Virus record (IMG/VR): IMGVR_UViG_3300046665_000305
Span: 55,576 to 119,575 of that record
DNA from: a virus
DNA length: 64,000 nucleotides
Direction: 5' to 3' (one strand)
Of the stretch, positions 52,214 to 60,409 are shown one piece after another (the first letter of the stretch is position 1; every line of letters begins with the position of its first letter). The translations under genes were made by a program, and so were the position numbers. The notes beneath the pieces are model-generated. The model saw only the letters and a list, made by a program, of their open reading frames with translations, was not told the DNA's origin and did not search any database.

Positions 52214-52453
52214 ATGGAAAAGCTAATCCTTGTTCTCATCCTCAATTCACCCGATCAAACCGCGACTCTGTCGCGGTTTGACATTGGCCCGCAAGACTCC
52301 TGCTTTGCCATGGCTGAGAAGGTCAACAATAGCCCCTCCAATAGAATCGTCTATTCAGATGAACTAGACGACGTTAAGGAGCGTTTCGCGTTCTGTGAAT
52401 ACGCTAACGGGCAAAGAATCGCCATTCCCGCAACGAAACCGAAAAGGAGCTAG
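52214..52453 (+). CDS. Putative secreted protein, 79 aa
   Basis: MEKLILVLILNSPDQTATLS: a short hydrophobic start that may be a signal peptide, then a mixed domain with two Cys. No family recognised. Confidence 0.65.
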   Translation: MEKLILVLILNSPDQTATLSRFDIGPQDSCFAMAEKVNNSPSNRIVYSDELDDVKERFAFCEYANGQRIAIPATKPKRS

Positions 52454-52460
52454 AATCGGC

Positions 52461-52523
52461 TTGTTCGCACTATATGGATTCATTGGTTCATGTCTTATTC
52501 TTTACGTGATTTGGCCGCTATAG
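52461..52523 (+). CDS. Possible 20-residue membrane peptide
   Basis: TTG-started frame LFALYGFIGSCLILYVIWPL, entirely hydrophobic, with AAAGGAGCTAG upstream. Too short to be sure; similar hydrophobic mini-proteins occur in phages. Confidence 0.3.
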   Translation: MFALYGFIGSCLILYVIWPL

Positions 52524-52535
52524 CAGCCCTAGGAA

Positions 52536-52556
52536 CGGCTTAACCGGCTTAACCGG
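52536..52556. repeat. Short tandem repeat
   Basis: CGGCTTAAC twice in a row followed by CGGT. The remainder of 52524-52650 shows no gene. Confidence 0.5.
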
Positions 52557-52650
52557 TATTGCCCTAGCCAAAACACTGAATCGCGTTCTGTGAAGCTCTA
52601 AAAGGCTTTGCAGGACGCTCGATTATTTTTGAGATTTTTAAAGATTCCGC

Positions 52651-52678
52651 TTGCCAAGATGTAAGGAAATGTTATTGT
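52651..52678 (+). promoter_or_regulatory. Promoter with ATGTAAGGAAA core
   Basis: TTGCCA, 16 bp, TATTGT; the spacer carries ATGTAAGGAAA, and ATATCGAAACAAGAGG follows. Confidence 0.6.
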
Positions 52679-52706
52679 GTAGATATCGAAACAAGAGGAA
52701 ATGCAA

Positions 52707-53093
52707 ATGTCTGAATTCACGAAATACATCAATGAAGCTCGCGCAAAAGGCGATTTAGCTACGGCGCGCCGGATCAAAATGGAACGTGCTATTTGTAGCG
52801 CTCTTGTCAAAGCTGCGCTGGAACGCGGCCTAGTTTGCAGCGTTTACGATGGCGGCGCATGGCCGGTCAAAAAATCGGCCAAATATTCCGAAATCATGAA
52901 CGCTCTTTTCACAACCGATTCCGATGTGTTGCAACTCCGCAATGCGGAAGGCGTTTCTATGGGCCGCTTTGACCTGATCTACGGTAACGATGGCTATGAC
53001 GTGGTTGCTGATTATACCGTGACTGAGACCACGGAATCGCTCTGGCAAGAGGTTATAAACCCCCTTTCTGAGAAGCTAGAACGGCAGGGTTAG
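52707..53093 (+). CDS. Hypothetical protein, 128 aa
   Basis: MSEFTKYINEARAKGDLATA, helical start; RIKMERAICSALVKAALERG, then YDGGAWPVKKS and a beta C-terminus. ATG 52707 preferred over 52701 for spacing from AGAGG. No family recognised. Confidence 0.75.
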   Translation: MSEFTKYINEARAKGDLATARRIKMERAICSALVKAALERGLVCSVYDGGAWPVKKSAKYSEIMNALFTTDSDVLQLRNAEGVSMGRFDLIYGNDGYDVVADYTVTETTESLWQEVINPLSEKLERQG

Positions 53094-53101
53094 CAGCCCC
53101 G

Positions 53102-53133
53102 CTAGGCCATGCTCCATATGGGCCATGGCCTAG
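53102..53133. repeat. 9-bp inverted repeat
   Basis: CTAGGCCAT/ATGGCCTAG, 14-nt loop, followed by short ATGCATAT tandem repeats (53155-53185). No U-run. Confidence 0.5.
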
Positions 53134-53210
53134 CCTACCTAGTGCATGGTATGGCATGCATATATGCATATATGATATGCACTATGTATCATATATGAAT
53201 ATATAATAGA

Positions 53211-53269
53211 TTGAATAGATGTAAGATAATGTATTGCGTTATCTTACATTGTTCTATATAGTCTATTCA
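53211..53269 (+). promoter_or_regulatory. Promoter within nested palindrome
   Basis: TGAATAGA/TCTATTCA (8 bp) encloses GTAAGATAA/TTATCTTAC (9 bp). TTGCGT (53234), 17 bp, TATAGT is the likely promoter, lying across the right half. Confidence 0.6.
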
Positions 53270-53295
53270 TACACAACACATAAGGAGTAAGGCGC

Positions 53296-53469
53296 ATGCG
53301 TAAACAGATTGGTTATTTCTTCTCCGATATCAGCAACTGCTTTGCTACTGCTATGGCTTGCGGGCTGGCATACATGATGACTACTGATCACGTTGCGCCT
53401 TACATCATACGTGAACTAGCTAAGCTAGCAGCGCATGCCGCATACACTGCAATCATTAATATGTTCTAA
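53296..53469 (+). CDS. Hypothetical protein, 57 aa
   Basis: MRKQIGYFFSDISNCFATAM, two weakly hydrophobic helices, possibly membrane-associated. TAAGGAGTAAGGCGC upstream. No family recognised. Confidence 0.65.
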   Translation: MRKQIGYFFSDISNCFATAMACGLAYMMTTDHVAPYIIRELAKLAAHAAYTAIINMF

Positions 53470-53528
53470 TACATGGTGCATGCATAGGCGCATGGCCTAG
53501 CAGGCTAGGGATAGAAAGGGAAACGATT

Positions 53529-53723
53529 ATGATTAAGTTGCTTACTCTCTTCGTGCTAGTGCACAACACTGCAACCGATGTTGATTCGTTGCATGTGTAT
53601 GGTCAATACACATATGAGCAATGCATAATGAAAGAGAATGAAATAAATAAAAAGGATTCTGAATTAAATAAATCATTAAAACAATTTAAACTTGAGCTTG
53701 TCGAGACGAGATGCGATGATTAG
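53529..53723 (+). CDS. Putative secreted protein, 64 aa
   Basis: MIKLLTLFVLVHNTATDVDS: signal-peptide-like start, then a Cys, a charged helix and a final Cys (YEQCI...VETRC). Same outline as the protein at 27650. GAAAGGGAAACG upstream. Confidence 0.7.
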   Translation: MIKLLTLFVLVHNTATDVDSLHVYGQYTYEQCIMKENEINKKDSELNKSLKQFKLELVETRCDD

Positions 53724-53745
53724 AGTCGATTGTTGTTGACTCTAA
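53722..53745 (+). promoter_or_regulatory. Hairpin at the end of the accessory region
   Basis: TTAGAGTC/GACTCTAA; no U-run directly after. A ten-base C tract follows at 53846-53855. The rest of 53746-53957 shows no gene. Confidence 0.5.
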
Positions 53746-53957
53746 TCTATTATTGATTTAAAATCGAGAGGGACCCAAGGCGGGTATACCCCTACCCCCT
53801 CGAATCCGGCCCAACAGGCGTCAAAAATATACAACCCAACTTGTACCCCCCCCCCGGCCCAAGGATACCCTTACCCTCAAAAAAATTTTGCACTACAAGT
53901 TAGTGTTCAAAAATTTCAACACCTTACCATTTTAATTTTTGGATCAAAATTTAAATC

Positions 53958-53986
53958 TTGACATTTCGTTAATTATATGAGATGAT
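53958..53986 (+). promoter_or_regulatory. Promoter of the protease gene
   Basis: TTGACA, 17 bp, GATGAT. It overlaps an upstream in-frame ATG (53982), so translation must begin later, at 54012. Confidence 0.65.
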
Positions 53987-54011
53987 AAATGAAATAAATG
54001 GGAACAGAAAC

Positions 54012-54749
54012 ATGATTAAAATTGCATTAATTGCGGCGACTGCTATTATTGGTCTTTCGAGCTTCACTTACTTCAATAGTGCCCCTAAATCACCAGATTA
54101 TGATCAAATGATGGCCTCTGTGGTGAAAATTGAGGCTCTTAATGATAAAAATAATGAAATCGGCCACGGAAGCGGCGTTTTTATCGAAAATGGGCTAATT
54201 TTATCGGTAAATCACGTTTTTGCAGGCGAAAATGGGGCAAAATCCCCCAAATTCATCGCAAAAACAGAAGATGGAACGATTTTAGACCTCAAAATCGTTA
54301 AATTAATCCCCGAAAAGGACATGGCCTTCCTCGAACCAGTGAATAACAAGACCAATCTACAAAAATCAAAGCTGTCTTGCAAGCCCGTTAAATTAGGCCA
54401 AGACATTATCTCGATGGGCAATCCAACCATCTTAGAGTTCATCACAACATTTGGCAAGGTTGCTGGCCATAAAGTTTCAAGTGAATTTACTAGTTACGAT
54501 ATTATCCCTACCGATCTAACAGTTGCCCCCGGCATGAGTGGCGGTCCAGTCTTCAATGTAGACGGTGAAGTGATCGGCCTGAACGATGCAATTCTTAACG
54601 GCCCTGCTGGTTATGCCCTTGCCCCCAATGATCCAGACGACCCTAGCAAAGGTGTTGAACCTCGTCAAATGAGTTCATATACCGGCATTTCAATGCTTAT
54701 CCCCGGCGATGATATCTGCGAAGAAATGGCAAAACTCGATATTTCTTGA
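54012..54749 (+). CDS. Secreted trypsin-like serine protease
   Basis: A 245-residue protein. Residues 1-21 are a signal peptide or anchor (IALIAATAIIGLSSF). The catalytic triad is visible: His68 (LSVNHVF), Asp103 (EKDMAFL), Ser176 (PGMSGGPVF), as in S1/HtrA-like proteases without a PDZ domain. It may act in the periplasm on host or virion proteins. Its stop overlaps the next promoter. Confidence 0.85.
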   Translation: MIKIALIAATAIIGLSSFTYFNSAPKSPDYDQMMASVVKIEALNDKNNEIGHGSGVFIENGLILSVNHVFAGENGAKSPKFIAKTEDGTILDLKIVKLIPEKDMAFLEPVNNKTNLQKSKLSCKPVKLGQDIISMGNPTILEFITTFGKVAGHKVSSEFTSYDIIPTDLTVAPGMSGGPVFNVDGEVIGLNDAILNGPAGYALAPNDPDDPSKGVEPRQMSSYTGISMLIPGDDICEEMAKLDIS

Positions 54750-54800
54750 CTTTTTAAAAATTTAATGCTAATATACCCTCAAAATTGGGATTTTGGGGGT
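54747..54800 (+). promoter_or_regulatory. Late promoter with leader hairpin
   Basis: TTGACT, 17 bp, TAATAT with the late-type TTTTTAAAAATTTAATG spacer. Immediately after, ATACCC...GGGTAT with AAAA/TTTT forms a hairpin followed by ATTTTTG and the ATG at 54812, so the leader is little more than the hairpin. Confidence 0.75.
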
Positions 54801-54811
54801 ATTTTTGTATC

Positions 54812-55987
54812 ATGGCACTAGGTAAAAGTAAGAAAAGAGCAATTGTAGGCTCTGGCGCAACACTTGTGCCGGGGCTTTATAATTTTTCTTCGACGCAGTT
54901 TCGCAAAACACGTGATGCATTGGCTCGCGTCACGAGCGGAACGGGGCGCGGTAAGATCGTTTGCATCGGAGACAGTACCACTTTTGGTGAAGGTTCCGGC
55001 TCAGGCGGAAGTCGCGTTGGCTGCATGCCCAAAGGTTGGCCCGCTAAACTTGCGGCTTCTTTTACCGCGATTGGAGTTCCAGCCGTTAATGAAAATAAAA
55101 TTGGAAGTTCTGGCGTAGGAACCTCAGTCGTCACCATTGCGGAAAATAGAAACTCGATTAAGCCGGGGTTTAATCCAGCGTCAGCCGGTTGGGTCTTGTC
55201 AGGCTCTACCACGGCTGGTGGTTGCCTCTTTACCAACACAGCTGATACCACCAGTGTTTTTAGTTATACCCCACCAATTTCTGTTTCTAAATTCGAACTG
55301 ATCGATATTATCATCACGACTGGCGGCGCGATTGCTTACAACGTTGACGGTGGCTCAGACACAGTTGTTTCTCAAAACGGAACAAATACCTTGAGAAGCA
55401 CTATTATCGACTGCGGATCGACAGGCTCACATACCCTCAATATCAAGAGAGATTCAGGTAACGCATTCGTAACAGGTGTTAGAGCTTGGGACGATACGGT
55501 AAAAGCTATTGATATTTGGAATATAGGAAATTGTACGTCGCAGACTTCAGATTGGACTTCGACAGCAAACCCTTGGTCAGCCCTTAACGCATTGACTACT
55601 TATTGTTCCGATGCTGATTTAGTTATAATTGATTTAACAATTAACAACGCCCTTCTTTCCCCCACAACTTATAACACGACTTATCCGACTCAAATGCAAT
55701 CCATTATCAACGCGGCGAAAGCTGGCGGGGCTGATGTACTGCTGATGACTGGTAATCCGTCACGTATTGATACCATTACTGATCAGGTTCAACAACAGTT
55801 CAGGGAAGCATTGAGGAAACTCGCCGCCACCAACAATTTACCTATGGTTGATCAGTACGGCAGATATGTAGATTGGGTCACATTGAACAGTCGTGGTTGG
55901 ATGTTTAACGCAAATCATCCTATGGAAGCACAATATACTGATCTTGGAAACTTCCTTGCCACAACCCTGAAGAAGTGGGCCGTGTAA
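54812..55987 (+). CDS. SGNH/GDSL hydrolase, tail-associated
   Basis: A 391-residue protein. Block I is CIGDSTTFGEG with the nucleophile Ser55; the C-terminal NANHPM (His369) supplies the catalytic His, though its usual Asp is Asn. A beta-rich domain (~130-230) is inserted. SGNH enzymes remove acyl groups from sugars, so it may deacetylate surface polysaccharide. No clear Shine-Dalgarno; the U-rich hairpin leader precedes the ATG. Confidence 0.8.
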   Translation: MALGKSKKRAIVGSGATLVPGLYNFSSTQFRKTRDALARVTSGTGRGKIVCIGDSTTFGEGSGSGGSRVGCMPKGWPAKLAASFTAIGVPAVNENKIGSSGVGTSVVTIAENRNSIKPGFNPASAGWVLSGSTTAGGCLFTNTADTTSVFSYTPPISVSKFELIDIIITTGGAIAYNVDGGSDTVVSQNGTNTLRSTIIDCGSTGSHTLNIKRDSGNAFVTGVRAWDDTVKAIDIWNIGNCTSQTSDWTSTANPWSALNALTTYCSDADLVIIDLTINNALLSPTTYNTTYPTQMQSIINAAKAGGADVLLMTGNPSRIDTITDQVQQQFREALRKLAATNNLPMVDQYGRYVDWVTLNSRGWMFNANHPMEAQYTDLGNFLATTLKKWAV

Positions 55988-56013
55988 GCAGTTTTGGACC
56001 AAGTAATAAATTC

Positions 56014-56042
56014 TTGACTTTTTAAAAATTTAATGTTATATT
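56014..56042 (+). promoter_or_regulatory. Late promoter
   Basis: TTGACT, 17 bp, TATATT. Directly followed by a hairpin (AATCTCCAAAAT/ATTTTAGGGATT, 56043-56071) ending before the ATG. Confidence 0.8.
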
Positions 56043-56077
56043 AATCTCCAAAATACATTATTTTAGGGATTATTATC

Positions 56078-56338
56078 ATGGCCGCTTCTAAGGCTTACAC
56101 CGTTTCGAATAGTTGGGTTCTTGTAGCTTTCAATACTACAGAAGTTTTCCTTTTTGCCAATAAGCAGTTCGATCTTGAACTTTTTATTGGCCCTGACACG
56201 CCTGCCGACAACACGCAGGATTTCGTGCAGATCGATGCTGACGACAATTTCAGCGCCTCCTCACTCACTGCCAATACCGATAAAATCTTCATTAGATGTC
56301 CCGCCCAAGAAGTTATTGTTAAAGTCTTGACGGTTTAA
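56078..56338 (+). CDS. Small beta virion-type protein, 86 aa
   Basis: MAASKAYTVSNSWVLVAFNT, an all-beta protein whose opening and outline resemble the protein at 61648. Both precede or follow fibre genes, so they may be fibre-associated or decoration proteins. Inference only. Confidence 0.7.
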   Translation: MAASKAYTVSNSWVLVAFNTTEVFLFANKQFDLELFIGPDTPADNTQDFVQIDADDNFSASSLTANTDKIFIRCPAQEVIVKVLTV

Positions 56339-56342
56339 TTCC

Positions 56343-56831
56343 ATGTCGATTCGTGGCTCTTCATTAAATAATAGATTACGACGCTCCTTTTTTATCAAGA
56401 AAAGTGGGCGTAAAATCCGTTGGTCTATTGGAAAGGTCCATTTTTACATCGGCAACCCTGAGATTGAAGACGAAGCAAAGAAGCTGGCGCAAAATCCCGG
56501 TGGCGGCACAGGCGGCGGTGGAAGTGATGGCGGCGGGCATCCAGACGATGGCGATAGTGGAGACGGTGGCAGCAATGGCGGTCCCGGTGGTGGAGTAACT
56601 TCACCTACCCCTACAGAAGAATTTTCCCTACTTCTTCTAGATGAATCTTTAAATAATGTTGGTTATTCCGGCGACAGAGAAGCCGATGATGTAGGTATCC
56701 ACACCCTACAAAATAAATTTTTAAATGAATTAAATTCCACAGCCACTATTTCTGGCTACACTTTCATTGTCACGGAAGATGGCTCTAGACGAGTTTCTTT
56801 CGCCACACTAGTAGACTTTTTGGAGCAATAA
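56343..56831 (+). CDS. Fibre-type protein with Gly-rich linker, 162 aa
   Basis: Basic N-terminus (RRSFFIKKSGRKIRW), a Gly/Asp-rich linker at ~55-85, then a C-terminal domain. The linker suggests a connector between virion parts. Follows the previous gene by 4 bases. Confidence 0.7.
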   Translation: MSIRGSSLNNRLRRSFFIKKSGRKIRWSIGKVHFYIGNPEIEDEAKKLAQNPGGGTGGGGSDGGGHPDDGDSGDGGSNGGPGGGVTSPTPTEEFSLLLLDESLNNVGYSGDREADDVGIHTLQNKFLNELNSTATISGYTFIVTEDGSRRVSFATLVDFLEQ

Positions 56832-56836
56832 TACTT

Positions 56837-59800
56837 ATGGCACGCGTTTCAGTAGAAACTTTACCACCAGCCCCGGTTGACGCTATCGCTACAGGATCAT
56901 TACTTCTTGTAGATGATAATGGTGTACCTTACAAAGTTCAAATCTCCGACATTAACAGCGGCGGCGGAACCGGCGCTAGTTTGCTCGTCAGAACAGATAC
57001 GACGCCAGTTGTTACAGGTCGTTTGCTTTCTCCCGGCAATCTTGTCGAAGGCCAGAACGTTTCCCTTTCACTCGATGGCGCTGCGGCTAAAACTGCCGTT
57101 ACTGATGCCAATGGTGACTTCACTTACGATTTCACAGCTTTCGGCACACGCGGTATCGACCACACCCTTAAAGTAACAGCTTCAGCTTTCCTAATTAAAA
57201 ACGTTACGGGTTGGCATTGGGACCTCCTTGCCGCCAATACTGTTGCCCCTGTCACAACTGGTTCAGCCATTGTCGGAAGCACTCTAACAGTTAATCCGGG
57301 AACTTGGGCCAATAACCCAACGACTTTCCTATATCGTTGGCTCAGAGGCTCGTACCTTATCCCCGGCGCGAACGCAAGCACTTATACACTTCAAGAAGAC
57401 GATGACTTTGACAATATTACGGCTCAAGTTGCAGCTGTTAATACTGCTGGCACATCGGCTTGGGTTAGTGCCAATGCTATCGGACCTATTGCTTATTTAG
57501 ACACGGCTGTAACCACAGCCCCTTCATTATCTGGAACTAACCTTATCGGCTCTGAAATTGCAGTCGTTCCGGGTGTTTACACTAATTTTGCTAAAGAGGC
57601 AGCTTGGGAATGGCAAGCTGATGGTATTAAAATTAACGACACTAGATCGCCAAAAAGATTTTATGCTCAGACCGTAGCAGCTTTCGGCACACTCCCTCAA
57701 GGTCAAAACTATACCAGAGGATTTTCGACATCTGCATATGGTGGTTCTAACACAAACGCTTCTTCTGTTTCACCTTTCACAACTGAAAGTGATTACTACT
57801 ACTTGCCCGGTACTACCGCCGCTGGTCAGAACGATGGGCCGCAGCTTTATTCTGCAACTATTAAAAGCTCAAGCCCTAACTCACAGATGAGCGTTAGAAT
57901 TTATGCGGCACGAGTCGACTCAGCCGGCACGGTTCAAGGCTCAGAAGTTCAACTAGTTCACGGCACATTGGGAACCGCAGCTATTCCTGCCACGACAGGT
58001 GTGATCACAACCTCTGTGACTGCCGATTTAGGCGCGTGGGCCAGTACTGATCTCCTTCGTATAAGACTTGCCATGACAAACATTGGGTCTGGTTCTAATA
58101 ACTTCACGGTTGATCCCACTGCTGGCCAGTCCTACATTGATGTTCCTTGGGGCGCTTACACAGGTCTTGCACTTGGTAAAAATAAATTTACGTCTCGCGC
58201 CGAACACGCCGGTAAAGCTATTACTGCCAAAGTTACCTATTCAAACACGAGCTTTACACACAATGTCACGACAGCTGGTATCACTCTAGAAGGCTCTACG
58301 GCTCAAACCCTTGCGCCTGCCAATCTAGTTATTCCGGCCATCACAGCGACTGAGACGCGAGTCGGTGTGGCTCACAACATCACACTTGGTTCGTGGAATC
58401 ACCAGCCAACCACTTTCGCGATGCAGGTTCAGTTAGAAGCTACGCTAAATGCTGGCGATTGGGCCAACGTCTCTGGCGCAACCACTTCTATCTATGTTCC
58501 CGCCACTGGCGATGTTGGTAAGAGAATTCGTGTCGGCGTAACAGCAACAAACGGCATTGGTTCAACCACGGCTTATTCTGCTCCACTAACTGTTTTAGGT
58601 CCAGCAACATATTACGATCTAGCCGGTGGTAATGATGGTTTCGATGGTCAAACTCCTGACACGGCAAAGCAGAATCTAACCGGAACTGGTTCAATCACTT
58701 CAAGTGGTTCCGCCCTCCTTAAGCGTGGTTCGTCTTGGGCCACTGCTCTAGTTGTTGGCGCGAGCCGCACCTATGATGCTTATGGCACTGGTGGTTATCC
58801 AACCATTGGCACTGGTGTTACTTTCGGTATCGACCAATACACAGACGGCACTCAAGGCCTAAGCAATGTTACGATTAAAAACCTGAACATTGCTGGCAAC
58901 CAGCGCGGCCTTCAGCAGCGTCAGGGTAGCAACTGGCTCATCGAAGATTGCTTCTTCGATCCTTGCGGCTATGTCGCGAAGAATGAAAACTCACAAGGCT
59001 TGTTCTTCCAAAACGGTAACGACATTACACTTCGTAGAGTTACACTAGATCGTGTTTGGTCCGATGGTATTTACCTAGATAACACAGATAGAGTAATTCT
59101 AGATACGGTTAACACCAAGCCAGTCTTCTCTCCCGAAGGTGACGCGGTTCAGTTACGTGAAGATCGTTTCACGACTAAAAACCGTGGTTTCATCGCACGC
59201 GGCTGTTTCCTCGACATGGCTAGCGTTAAAACTAGCTCAGGTAAGGGTTGCCTCGTTACGAACATGGCGAGCTATGTCTATAGTCATGACAATAAACTAG
59301 ACGGTAATAACTTCGTAAAGGGTACAGACGAAGGTGACTTCCACGTATTCTGCCGTAATAAATGTACTCATGCCAAAATGAATAGCTACTCATTTGGTTA
59401 CGGTATTGGTGGTTACGATAACCAAGGCGGCTCACTGAGTCACGAAATTTACGACAACACTTGGTACGACATTAACAGAGCCCACTCTTATTCTGGTATT
59501 TCTGTTTCTGGTTACGTTGGTAAGCCTTATCGTGCCGATATCGCGGTTCATGACGAATTGATTTGGAAGTGTGCCAACGGCATCAGCATTGACAGACCTA
59601 CTTCAGGTATTTTCAGAGGTATTGTGTTCCACAACGTCACAACCACTTTGAGACGTACTGATACTAATGTACCAACTGCTGGTACGATGCAGAGCTTCAC
59701 TTGGTCCGATCACTTTATCTACAAGGGCGTAGTTGTTGCTCCTCCTCCGATTGTTACGCGCGCCGTGGTCACTGGAACTCGCGCCGTTGGTCAATCACTT

Positions 59801-60409
59801 GACGGCACAGATACTGAGTTTGATACATCTGCGATCTTGGCTCAGTTTCCGGGTGCAACAATTACTCGCTCATATCAATGGCGTCGTCACCGTCCCGTTG
59901 TTCAGCTAGCTAATTGGTCCGAGCATTTGGGTTATGACTGCCGTTGGATCGATGGTGCAACGGGTCCTAGCTATGTTATCCAGACCGCCGACATGGGTTG
60001 TTTGATCAGCCGTGTAGATCGTATCCACATCGTTGTTACAGATGGCACAGTAACTAACCTTGCATATGATGATACTTATGCAACGTCTACTCCTATCGCC
60101 AGAACTGGTGACTTAGCAACTCCTATGTCAGTCTTAACGGCTACAGGAACTTTATCAGCTACCAGCACTGCGCTAGACGCCGTTATTGTTGATCAGCCCG
60201 CTCTCTTAAACAACGAGACTCGCGTTCTACTTAACTCAGCTACAGCGCCAACGGCTTATACTGGTGGAGCTATCTACGTCAACTCAAACGGCGATATCGC
60301 ACGTGGTTCGGCTGTAGTCACTAACGGTTCGACCGTTGGATGTATCCTTCGTCAAACTCGTGGCATCGATATTAAAGATTATTTTGTCTCACTTACGGTA
60401 ACAGCATAA
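56837..60409 (+). CDS. Tailspike with Ig-like and beta-helix domains
   Basis: A 1190-residue protein. The N-terminal ~590 residues hold several Ig-like repeats with the recurring NPGTWxxNPTTFLYRW and ADGIKI patterns. At ~590, YYDLAGGNDGFDGQTPDTAK opens a right-handed beta-helix (~600-960) with pectate-lyase-like repeats (VTIKNLNIAGNQRG, DITLRRVTLDRVWSDG). The C-terminus (~990-1190) is a further beta part. Probably a receptor-binding depolymerase. Confidence 0.85.
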   Translation: MARVSVETLPPAPVDAIATGSLLLVDDNGVPYKVQISDINSGGGTGASLLVRTDTTPVVTGRLLSPGNLVEGQNVSLSLDGAAAKTAVTDANGDFTYDFTAFGTRGIDHTLKVTASAFLIKNVTGWHWDLLAANTVAPVTTGSAIVGSTLTVNPGTWANNPTTFLYRWLRGSYLIPGANASTYTLQEDDDFDNITAQVAAVNTAGTSAWVSANAIGPIAYLDTAVTTAPSLSGTNLIGSEIAVVPGVYTNFAKEAAWEWQADGIKINDTRSPKRFYAQTVAAFGTLPQGQNYTRGFSTSAYGGSNTNASSVSPFTTESDYYYLPGTTAAGQNDGPQLYSATIKSSSPNSQMSVRIYAARVDSAGTVQGSEVQLVHGTLGTAAIPATTGVITTSVTADLGAWASTDLLRIRLAMTNIGSGSNNFTVDPTAGQSYIDVPWGAYTGLALGKNKFTSRAEHAGKAITAKVTYSNTSFTHNVTTAGITLEGSTAQTLAPANLVIPAITATETRVGVAHNITLGSWNHQPTTFAMQVQLEATLNAGDWANVSGATTSIYVPATGDVGKRIRVGVTATNGIGSTTAYSAPLTVLGPATYYDLAGGNDGFDGQTPDTAKQNLTGTGSITSSGSALLKRGSSWATALVVGASRTYDAYGTGGYPTIGTGVTFGIDQYTDGTQGLSNVTIKNLNIAGNQRGLQQRQGSNWLIEDCFFDPCGYVAKNENSQGLFFQNGNDITLRRVTLDRVWSDGIYLDNTDRVILDTVNTKPVFSPEGDAVQLREDRFTTKNRGFIARGCFLDMASVKTSSGKGCLVTNMASYVYSHDNKLDGNNFVKGTDEGDFHVFCRNKCTHAKMNSYSFGYGIGGYDNQGGSLSHEIYDNTWYDINRAHSYSGISVSGYVGKPYRADIAVHDELIWKCANGISIDRPTSGIFRGIVFHNVTTTLRRTDTNVPTAGTMQSFTWSDHFIYKGVVVAPPPIVTRAVVTGTRAVGQSLDGTDTEFDTSAILAQFPGATITRSYQWRRHRPVVQLANWSEHLGYDCRWIDGATGPSYVIQTADMGCLISRVDRIHIVVTDGTVTNLAYDDTYATSTPIARTGDLATPMSVLTATGTLSATSTALDAVIVDQPALLNNETRVLLNSATAPTAYTGGAIYVNSNGDIARGSAVVTNGSTVGCILRQTRGIDIKDYFVSLTVTA

